Source: Acanthaster planci (Eukaryota > Echinodermata > Asteroidea > Valvatida > Acanthasteridae). From it: a stretch of DNA of 61,077 bases. The first letter of the stretch is position 1; every line of letters begins with the position of its first letter. The translations under genes were made by a program, and so were the position numbers. This document shows, in pieces, positions 38,161 through 49,600 of this stretch. Below the pieces are notes generated by a model. It did no database searches, was not told the origin of the DNA, and saw only the letters and a program-made list of their open reading frames with translations. The stretch spans positions 779,627-840,703 of the forward strand of contig NW_019091482.1 in NCBI RefSeq assembly GCF_001949145.1, written 5' to 3'.

Positions 38161-39866
38161 AGAATTTATCCTTTTTAATATTATTTCTATAGACATCAAG
38201 ATCTGATGCATGCACATTGTTGGTGATGGTTCCGTAGCTTTGTGTAACATGGGTCTGGTACCCGCAGCATGTTTTTTCTCTTTGTAGCTCTAAAATGTCT
38301 TTCATTTCATACAGACCTGCTTTCATGGGTGCCACATAACGTGACAGTGTAGGATGCACATGAAGGCTGGACAGCACAATGGCATCAGAAATCTCTTCAA
38401 TAAGCGACTTTGATGACAATGATGGTGAGCTTGCCATGTTTTGCCCACACGCACCGTACATGTATTTCCCCTTTTTCCACGTATCAATCACCCTCCAGGG
38501 TATTATGTAGTGTATCGCCGGGCAACCCAGTCAGATGCATTACTTTGCATCACTTGTCCATATGACTTGCCTTCAGAGTGCAAGGTCCCAACAGCTTGAG
38601 GGATCCCCAGCCTGTCCCCAAGGCCAAATTTGTTTGTTATACTACTCTAGCCTCTCTCTGTTGTGTTAAAAGCACCTGTACATATACATGTAGGCACCTG
38701 TACATGTACATTTATATAAGACCCAATAAAAAATAGTTCTGCTTCTAGTTTCTCGACCAACCCTAACTTTTCAGCCCGACCCTAAAATTTCTATTGGTAA
38801 ATTAGAATTTAGAAAAATTGTAAAAAAAGATCCTGTTGTCTTCTCTGTCATCACAAACCACCTATCAGCAACTCGAAAAAAAGTTGCTTAGAGGTGTTTT
38901 TAAGAAGTCCCTTCGCGTTTCACAATTGCCGTAGTTAAAACACGAGACAGCAATGCCCAGTGCCTTGAAGCACTGGTTTCTGCCATTGCCAAAGAAGGCA
39001 TGATGGAAATGCGATACTGTGCACGATATGGGGCAGATGGGTACCCCCCATGTCCAATCCCTATACACAATCTAGACTATTGTTACACATCCCCCCTAGA
39101 AGTCTGTAAAGAATTCCTGAGATACCGATCGAACAATGACCAACACAAAGGTGGGGGTTTCTCTCCGCCCCATATCTTGCATCATATGAAAATGCATGTA
39201 GTGTTATTACACTACACGCTACACGAAAGTATTTCTACAGCTGAACATGAAAAAAAGCATCAGTGTTGGAAGGTTTCTGCAAGTTAATTGACAGGGCCTG
39301 ATCTCTGGTCTGTGCATGTATTTTAATTGTTTATGAATCTTATTTGAGGTTGTATTGCTTGTACTTGAAGGGAGCTTGTTTCCACAAGATGAGGTTTATC
39401 ACCTCCCCATGCATCATGCACACTTACCAAGCAATATAAGGACATTGCTTGTACATGTAGTTTCCCATCATGATTACCTGACTAGCATTGTGCATAGTGA
39501 TGGAATTGTCCATTCTTAAGCAGTTAAGAACTGTCGACTGTAGATATTTTTACATTAATTGGTGCAAGTTTTTATTACTTTTCATTTCAGTTTTTGGTAC
39601 ATGTAGCTTTTATTCTTATCCAGTCAGCACTTACATTAGAATTGAAACAAAACAGCATTTCCAACCTACCAACCTTATTTTTGAAAGGCATAATCAGAAG
39701 TTGAGCTAATTTTTTGGCCTTATCACATACGGGTACGTGCCTGTGCTTTTGTGGAGTGTTGTCCTTTGAGGGATTTTTTTGTGGGGAGTCGTCGGGGTTT
39801 TATTATTTTTTTTAAACAGATTCCATGAAAATGTAAGGTTACATGTAGTTGCAAAAATTGATGTGC

Positions 39867-40446
39867 TTAACCACTTACCGCCGGGGTTTCTGGTACCGGA
39901 CACATATTCTTTATACACGTGGCCGGGGTCTCCGAACTCGGACAAAGGGAACTTGGTCTTGTAACAAAATATCGTACTTGTAACAAAAGACCAGGCTGCT
40001 GGGCATTAGCAATTTGTTTCACTCCCAATAGTGGAGATAATCCAGCCTTGTTTTGAAACAGTATACCACGGTTTTGGGGATTTAACACGAGCAGATTACC
40101 ACTGGGCACAAAAGCGCTCCACCACAGCACCGATGAGCCACACAGTACCGCTGCACTCTAATCTGGCCCCTATTTAAAAGAGATCAGCAGCTTACTGTGT
40201 CAGTTTCGTGAACAAAATCAGTGAGCAAAATCTGGACTCTTTACAAGGAGGCAGGCCTGGCTGACATACTTCAGCGTCAATAGATGTTGTCTGTTAGATT
40301 AGAGTAGCACCAGACAGTCCTTCATGTGGGTGTGTCCAGCAAATAAAGAAAGGAAATTTTAAAGAATTTTGAAAACAGAAAAAATGAGAATTATCCCATC
40401 CCAGCATCATCAACATTGATAACTGCCCCGGGCATGAAGTGGTTAA
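39867..40446. mobile_element. TTAA-flanked MITE, family B, full copy 1 (piggyBac-like ends)
   Basis: It begins ttaaccacttaccgccgggg and ends gaagtggttaa, giving imperfect terminal inverted repeats starting CCACTT with TTAA at both borders. At 580 bp it has no transposase. It matches 50687-51284 over its whole length (for example gtaacaaaagaccaggctgc). It ends about 200 bp before the first recognised HRI exon. Confidence 0.78.
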
Positions 40447-40645
40447 AACTGTTACTGAAATACAGATTTGTTTTCTTTAGTTTTGTGCTCTTTTTGTTTG
40501 GTTTTGGAAATGGGACATTGGAGCGGCTGCTACGCGGAATTGTTTGTGCAAATACAGCATGGGGAGATTTACTTGATCGAGATTGGTTTGCAGGTCAGGT
40601 GAAGGATTTGGAGTCATGTTGACTGTGTTTGTTTTTCTTTCACAG

Positions 40646-43600
40646 AGGATGAGCTGCACACCTCGGATGCCAATGCCGGGGCCCTTATGGACCCCAAAAG
40701 CATGGTACATTCTGGGATGATGTTGTCACTGCTGCATCAGGTATGCTCGGCGTACGAGAAGGACTCCAAGAAGGTGGATAAGATGTACCGCTTGATCTGC
40801 CAGAACATGAACAAAATGAATGTAAGGGGGAGCAGCTGATTTTTGGGGGTTGTGGCTTCAATGTACACTTTTCTTGAAAATCTGGTTCGTAAGTGATTTC
40901 GTCACAAGGGCGGACACACCACGATTTGCAGGCCTCCATTGGACAATTGCTGAAGTTGCACGTAAACTTCCAGTTCCATGGTTCCATGTAAACAGCGATC
41001 ATTGCATGTAACCCCATGTGCTTTGCATTTGCAATGGGCGTGGTTTAAAATGAAGTGACGTCACACTTACAAACCGGATAGAGAGTACAGGCCAGTTCAC
41101 TCACATCAGGCGAATGCAAAAGCAAAACAAAATTGACGTCACAAAAGATGTGAAGTGAAATTTCACTCGAGTTGAAATGTGTTGAACTTTTGCAAATTCA
41201 CATCACGAATATATGATCTTATGTCACAAATATGTGTAAACTTTTGTTTGCTTTCCTGTGAAGTATGTACAGGCCTTTACCCTTTCCGAATCACTTGGCT
41301 ATGGCTTGAAATTAAACACAACACTATGGGATCTGGCCACAGCCGCTACCAAAAATGTGTGTGTAATTTCAGGCCGCTGCCAAGTAATTTGGACGTGGTT
41401 AATTCTCCTGATAGAATCTATATTTGTGATGTGTGAAGGAGCGTACATTTATTACGTAGCAAAGAATAGCGACAGCGTTCTGCTGGGCCAGCACACTTCA
41501 CAATCACACTGATTTGCATGTGCCTGAGCGACCACCTGTGCACAACGTTTATCTGTCATTAATGACCATTTCCAAATCCTCCCATCTAAAAAACGGTTGT
41601 TTACAAACTGTGTATAAAGACCCACTGTAAGAGACCTGGTATTGTAGATCAGGTTACCTACAGTATGGTGGCTTGGGTATTGTGCCGAGATTGCAAGCAT
41701 GCAAGAACCAGTGCATATGTACGATATTCCCTGACTCTTGAGTAGCCACACGACACCGTCTGCAGTTTTTGGAGTCTTCAAGCTTTACTTGTCATTGGAG
41801 AGGTTTGCATGACAACTGTAATTCTGGATCACAAGCCGAGCACACTCCCTCAAATATTGAGCTAGAACTTTTAGGAATCTTGCCAACTGCAAGAGAGAAA
41901 TTCTTAAACAGTTCTACTTTGAGCTCATGCAAGCACTCCTACGTGTGCATGTACATTCAAAGCTGCCTGAGCGACCACCTGTGCACAATGTTTATCTGTC
42001 ATTAACGACCATTTCCAAATCCTCCCATCTAAAAAACTGTTGTTTACATACTGTGTAGAAGGACCCACTGTACAACGCGACCAGCCACTGCCCATTTTTT
42101 TCGTTCACACAGGCGCTAAAATCTGTACATGACAGCTGCTTGTTAAAAGTTCAACCAAATGCGGGTGCCATGCATGCACACACGTACACGCATCGCCTGA
42201 ACACGGGATCGATCTCGAGCATTCTTTGAGCATGTATACTATGCATGACCCCTGACCTCTGAAGAGTCTCATTCAAACATGACATCATTTGAAATGGCAA
42301 TAGAGGGATTTCACATTAGCGCCGTCTGCGCATATCCGCATCGAAACCGAGGCTCTCTGTGTTGAATTTCGTCGCGCGTGCCCGTGGAGTCGACCACAGT
42401 ACATGGAGTGTATGGTTCGTAAGTGTGACGCCACTTCAGTTTCAACCACGCCTACTGCACAAGATACACGACCATCGCAGATACGTTAGTTGTGGTCAAT
42501 TGTCGTTATTTTTTCTTTTGATTTTACGTGTTGAATAATCTTGAAAGACTCTTCCACAAATATTTGAAGTCTGAAAAGTCTGAATTTATCATACCTTTAT
42601 GTATTTACTTTCAATCGTCTGATCGAACTAAGAATTGAAGCTGACACATACAGCCTCGTTTTCAAACGCGAAAGTGCGCAGATCGACGCTAAAAGCGTCG
42701 TATTGGGATCCCTCTATAAACTAAATTTTAATTTTCAAAAGCAGATCAATGGCTTTTGAGAAAATGAAACATCTTTTAATTTTTTTTTTCCAATTTCTTT
42801 TGGTTTCATTTGAATTTTCAATCGGCGAAGTAAAATTTTACTTTTTAGAACTCTGGGCTCACCTCATGAGGTGTAAGTCGTGCGCATGCTTGGTTTCATC
42901 GCACGTCATTCTCTATCATTTTGCCATTTTGCACAATTTTGTTTCAACATCGCTGGTTTGAAAAAGGAGAGAATATGGTTCTGAATCCTTCAAGCCTGAA
43001 ACCTTGGGAAAATTTTCTGGAATTAACTTTCACTGGGAATGAAAGTGGAAGTGATCCGGATGCACAAAGAGAAGATAAGCTACTGCACCATGCGTGTGAT
43101 CGTTTAATGCGAGGGATTAGGCCTAGGCCATCGTTGCAGAGCGGGCAGACGCAGATCCAGAATATTGTGAAGCAGAAAAGTGAGTCAGCCAGTCATCACT
43201 TCAGGACTTCTTCAGAAAAGTTAAACTGAACCCTGTTGGGTCAAAAAGGCCACACCAAACCCAACAGTTCTTTTCAGAGCCAACAACAAACCAAACACGT
43301 CTTTCAGGGTCAACATAATTTATATTGCACTGAGTGAAAGAGTCCTTGTCGTGGTGCGTTGCACCAATGTAGCTAATTGTCACATTCATAATAAACAAAG
43401 TGTTTTTAAATAAAATGACTCAGTACCCGGCACCCCCTCCCGATCTTGCTTTTGATTCCACTGTTTAGTGTAAGAAAAATAATTAAGAATAATCTTTAAA
43501 ATATACAAAGTATAAACAAGCATTTACACCTACATGAATAAAATAAATATGCTATTTAAGAAAATAACAAAAACAGAATCACTTCATTTGGGACAGAAGG

Positions 43601-46600
43601 AAGAACACAACCGTTACAAAATAAGGTAGATTTGACTGACATTTCTTTCATAAATATGTACCACTACCTGTATAGAGAGACCACCCGCCTGTAAACAACA
43701 CGTTTACCATTTCCTTTGAGTAGTCTTTTTGGGCAGATTTGACTGTATCACAGAGTGATGCCTGTGCCAATCCGAGACCTTGGTGGGTCTTGGTTCCTGT
43801 TTAAGAAGACTGGCCCCACTGATCTACGGTACTTAGACAACTGGATGGTGAAAAACACTGGCTGATACTTACTCAGCTCAAGGCTTTGTTTCCATCTCTC
43901 CAGCTTTTACCTTCACAGAACGTGATTGATACACTTTCTTCAATACAAGTTGCCTATACCAACGTCTTCAGGCAGATGATGCACGCTACATCACAGCACC
44001 TTCATGAACCAGACATGCAGGTCAGTGCACCAAGAGAGTCTTTGTAACAGAAAGCAACTAACAAAATTTAAGTTTTGCGCATGCGCACATACATGTATAT
44101 GCATAATTGGCACTCCAAATCACTGGCAGTAACTGTGGAAATGGACTTTTTCAAATGCTTAGAAAAAAATCACTTGACTTATCTTTTACCTCACTATAGA
44201 TAAAACAATACAAGAGGTCTAAACTGTTGTAGTTTTGGGATTTTGCAGTACACAAATGGCAGTGAAGCCTATGTAACCAGTGCATTACATGTACCAGTGC
44301 TGTGATTGATCAGTGCAGTGCGCAGAACCACATCTGCTACTGCATGTCGTTGTAATTTTCACTGAGAGAGCATTACCCTCATTCAACAGTGTGAGCCATT
44401 TTTCACTGATCTCTCTGTAGCTCTCTTTTAGAGCTCATGAGCTATAATCCTCCTTCAAATCTGTTATAACCCACAAGTAGGTTTAGAAAGAATTGAGGCA
44501 GGCATGCAGAGACCAACCACAGATAAATGCTTAACATGGTAACATATTGTATGCATTTTGAAAGAGTCGTTAACTGGTGCAGAGAATGTCTCTTTTGCAT
44601 TCTTTATTTGAGTCTTTTTGCATATTTTGAGAAGGATTAAGCTGGTTTGCCTAGGAAATTATTTTCTGCATTTTGGCCTCTCATAGCCTCGTTACCTTTC
44701 ACTGCCGAGCACGGAACAGGAGAGGACAGCCGTCTTCCTCCAGTTACAGAGCCCCTCGTTTAGTCTACCCAGGATATCTCCAGAGGAAATTCTGTACTCC
44801 AAATCCACACGATACCAAACAGATTTTGAGGAGCTGTGCTTGATTGGCAAAGGAGGATTTGGCAAAGTATACAAGGTTAGGAAGGCCTAAGGTTGGGCCT
44901 CCAATACTTTATGCCTCGTAGGTTGTAACTGGTTTATAAATGCACAACCAAATGAGAGAACAGCTACATGACCACTATTACAGCTTACTTGCCAGGGAAG
45001 GTAAAAATCAATGAAATAATTTCAATAATTCATCTTGGCTGGAAGGTAGTGATTTCATTGATTTTAAGAGCAAATGAATTCTGTCAGATGTAAATAAATA
45101 TAATAGAAATTATGCAATGAAATTTTTGCTGCATTTTTGATGTGTCAGCTGTTCTTCCCTCCTTTCACGTGTATAACCGGACATTGACATTTGTGTCTGA
45201 AATTGAATGTCTGATTATTCAATTTGTAGGTTTGTAGCAAGCTGGACCGATGTTTGTACGCTGTCAAGAAGATCAAATTGAAGCAAACAAACATTGAAAA
45301 GTCATTCCAGGTAAATAAAGCTAGATAAACATGACACCAAAGCCAGCAGCAATCAGTGAACCTCTCGCAATTTTCTCCATGAAGCTTCTATTCAAATTTC
45401 ACCGCAAGGTCTTTCACAATTTTACATTGTTTTCATTCAAAGGCAAATCACACTCTTACATGCATCTCAACATCTTTGTGTTTATCTCTTCTAAATGCCT
45501 CTTCTACTTTCATGTATATTCTCTAGCTGCTGTTTTTTTTCTGACGGTATGAATTTTGTTACCAAATCACTTTAGTTGGCTAATATGAAAGTAACATTGT
45601 GCACAGATTTTGAGCATGATTAAGTTGCTACAAAACAGGTGTCATCTACATGTAGCTGTAAGGACTACTGCTTCCCATCACGTCAGTGTACTATTTACAA
45701 AATGAATCTTACACATCCTATTTCTTGATTCTAAACACAAATTAACCCCAACCCTCTGATGTCCTCCAAAATCCACTCCAGGGTTTAGTAAGATTTGGCA
45801 GGATTCAGGCAACAAAATGTTCATGACATAATGTAGAACTCAGCAACTGTTCATTGGACTTGATATCTTATGGGAAAGAATGCACCGTGAGTTTCCTACT
45901 AAGTGATTGATTTTGAAGGATTTAAGAAGTTGCCAGCCATTATTTTCTGAACACTTTTTATTCGACAAGGTACATTTCTACTCCACTACCCCTCTAGACG
46001 CTATGCATTGCCCGCATCTATATGGTGTCTCAGAGACTGTTTTTTGTTATTTCAATTTAGTTACAACGAATGCACAAAACCTTTACTCGAGCCTATCCCA
46101 GTAATACAAAGCTCTTACCCTCTGAGGACGCATTAACGCATAACCTCTTATTTACAAACACATACACCAGTTTCCCCACAATGTAACTGACCTTTTTTTC
46201 TACCTATTTAAACAGCTTGCAAAGGAGGTTCAGCTCTTAGCCAGCCTCAAGCATCCCAATGTGGTTGGTTACAACACTTCCTGGATCGAACCCGAGCCGG
46301 CTAGTTCCAATCCTAAGCATACTTACCAAGGTGGGAGCAGACAGGAGCCGATCTCCAAATTGAAATGCCTACCCTCATCGAGTGAAAGGTGAACTGTGTA
46401 GAGAAACTAGTGATGCGTTTAGACCAACTTGTGACTGGGGGTAACGGTTACCCAGTGACCTACAAAATCAAAATTCCACTGATGCAGCAGCATTAAGTTT
46501 TTATACGTCCGTTCATTTTTGTCTGATTCCTTTCAAACTGTGATTTGGCGGAAAGTTTTGAATATAAATTGCGATGGTTCATCGATGGTCTTTATTTTCT

Positions 46601-49600
46601 GTGATTTCAGCCCAAGAAGTTCCAGCGAGCAAGAAAGTTCCACCACAGACAAGAAAAAAGTCAAGATTGAGGATGTCGACTCAAAAGGGGAACTATCGCC
46701 TGACATTTGGACAGACAGGAACAGGGTGTCCCCTTTACACCAGCACATGCAGCATTCATCCATGGAGTCCACCGCTGGTTGTCCTAGTAGCCTCAGTCGA
46801 AGCCCAAGCGATTCTACCAGCACAATAGTCGCCTCGCCGACAACGCCTCTGGTGCATTGTGATCAGGGCAATCTTTACATCGACCAGAGCTGTGACGACC
46901 ATTCACTTTCAAACATGACAGCAGCAAATGATAGAGTCTGTTTGATGCAGAAATCCTCAAATTTCCACGGCATCATCAGAAGCGTCGTACAGTACATGGT
47001 CTTCAGTGGCCACAGAATCCACATGCGAGACCAGAACTACTCACTTGCATCAAGCGTCATCTCACCAAACATCCTTTTCTCATCGAGAGTCGTTCCAGGA
47101 GAGTAGTTACTCTCAGTCAGTTTCGACTGCTCAGCAATCCTCTTATTCCCAGTTGAGGACAACCGAAGTAGAATCCAGCCAGTATGAACAGGACAGCTTA
47201 TCCGAATCGGACATACAGTTCCACACCCAAGAATCGGTGAATGTGAACTTCGAAGATGAAGAATATTCGGATCTGCAGATTTGCTTTGAAAGCAGTCCCG
47301 GGAATAACACGGGCACCGTCTCAGATATCATCCAGAAGGATGCTGCCACCAGGGCAGATAATGGTTTCGATCAACCTATTCACCCAGGTGATAAACCCTC
47401 AAGTAGCTCTACCGACTTCAGTCTCAATACCACCTCTGTCCCTCTTGAAAAGTCCACAGTAGACCACAACAAGAACTCATGGAGGTACCAGTACCCCAGG
47501 GACTTGAGGCGTGGCACATTTGGTTCAGTGCCGTTGCAGAGCAACCTGCTTACTGGCAATAAGAAACAGTCCAAGTGTCAGATCATCAGTCTGGACAGCA
47601 CCCCTAACAACCCAAGCAAGGCCACAGCGCCTTGGCAAAGGAGGCGACACCGATCCAAGAGCCAGGACAATATCAAAGACGAGCCCAGGAACAGGATGAT
47701 AAGGCCTTTGCAGGCCTTTCCTGTGTTCACAGTGAATCTGTACATCCAGATGCAGCTGTGTTCGCACACCTTGTCAGACTGGCTTCGAGATCGGAATACC
47801 AAGACAGAACAAGTCAAGGGTAAGAATTTTGAATCTATTTTTATTGTATCAACTATTTAAGATGACCCTAAGAATTCATCTTGGGTGTGTGTGTGGACAA
47901 GCTTTCAGTCTCATATATTTAGCAAATTAGGGCCGAATTTTGAGGACATTTCAAGGTCCCCATAATGTTTGGTCCCCATAAAGCAAGTGAAAGAAGTTTG
48001 TCCTCACAACAGAAGAAGTACATGTGTGTGTACAAGTGTGGCATACACTGTACATATTTCAGATTTCTGCACAAAAGAAGTCCACATACATGTAACATAG
48101 GGTTAAAAGATGTGTAGACTGGCACATGTCCACACAGTGTTTTTTCTGCTCTATGAAAAACAGCTTCAGAGGGACTTTGAGGTCAGGGTTATTTGTGTCA
48201 AAATGAAGAGGAACGGTCCAGGAAATCATAAAAAAATCCCTCTCAGGGAGGTACATGTTTCATAGTTGGAGCATTTTCCCTGAGTTTTCGTAACCAAAGC
48301 AGAACAAAAAGATGTCCACACACCGCATGTGAAAATTGAGAAAAACGTGTGTGTGGTTTTGTTGTTGCCTTTTTTCATTTCATTTTGTTTGCAATTTTTT
48401 TTAACCTGCCTAGATATTCATTGACAAATTTATACACTTGTGTAAATTTTGGGACACATTTTACACACACTGATTTGAACATAAGAATCAGGGCACCTGA
48501 CTAATTTTCCCCTGAATGAGTACAACCTATAACACTATAGCATGTGCATGGATTCCTGATTGTAATGACACTGAAAGAACTTCCATTACTTAATAGTGGT
48601 TAATGTCCCAGCTTCACCAGCCAATTTGTTAATGTGGGTTGAACCCATGTTCTTAGCTGCCTACAAATGTCATTTGTGTGATTAGCATTCTGGAGTGTAC
48701 ACTGTATTCTTGTTAACTTACTGGTAGCACCCCCTACTCAAGCCAGCTCTACCAGCCTGGGGAACGTGCAGCATTGCCAAGCCGGTTGCCACTTAAATTG
48801 GCTCTTCATTTGCCATGTTCTTTTTACAGATGCTCTGGAGTTGGTGAACGCCCTAGATAACATGCACATCTTCGAGCAGATGCTCAGTGGTATCAAGTAC
48901 ATACACTCCCAGGGGCTCATACACAGAGACCTTAAGGTACTGGTACACGTCTTCCCGGGTCTCGGCATTGCTCAACTGAACAACTCACTGAGTTGTCTGA
49001 AAGCATTTTGGAAATTTATGGAATCTCATCGATCTTATTTTTACTGCATATTGGACGTGTGCCGCAAATTGTTGCATACCGGTATTATGTATGTCATTCA
49101 AGCACTCTGCTACTGGTATATGAATGGGCTTTGCCATGCTCCCGTGCTCAAGGACTAAATTGTAACATTGTTTCTCCCCCCGCCCAACTGTTCACCTTTA
49201 ATGATATACTTACAAGTTACGACATGCAGATCCACCTGGACTTTATATTAAACTGAGGCTTGTGCTTTAAACAATTTTTCTTGGTTTGCAAAACTTGCGC
49301 TGTTAGTTACCTGATGATTTAATGGCACATGTGTCTTGCTTTAGCCAAAGAATATCTTCTTGGAAGAATCCAGTGATGACTTGCAAGTATTAATCGGCGA
49401 CTTTGGTCTTGCCAAGGAGAATTTCGTGGTGGAGAGTGTATCGCAAGATTCTGATCCCCCTAATGGAGTATGTGGTATGTATGCTGTGTGTTTCCACCCA
49501 AAAAGTTTTTCATAAATTTTTTTTACTCATTTTCTTGCCTAAGCAGGCGTAATTTTTTAAATAAAGTAGAATGCTGCATTAACGAACACCGCTGTACCAA

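Larger units (their letters stand above)
35557..40645. other. Region between divergent NAE1 and EIF2AK1
   Basis: It should contain the NAE1 promoter and the first exon and promoter of EIF2AK1, neither of which could be fixed. An ATGGAG followed by gtaggc at 36119 would splice in phase to the 40648 acceptor, but it sits inside a small palindrome, so I do not call it. Repeats occupy 36395-36868, 38065-38160 and 39867-40446. The stretch 37080-37520 is T-rich, with gggacccatactcgacaagc and gtgggtctcctgcatcactg, reminiscent of a LINE 3' end. Confidence 0.45.

Noticed and set aside
42749-42961. Short frame with a signal-peptide-like start
   Set aside because: AT-rich sequence next to a MITE, with no splice context and no similarity to HRI or any protein I recognise.
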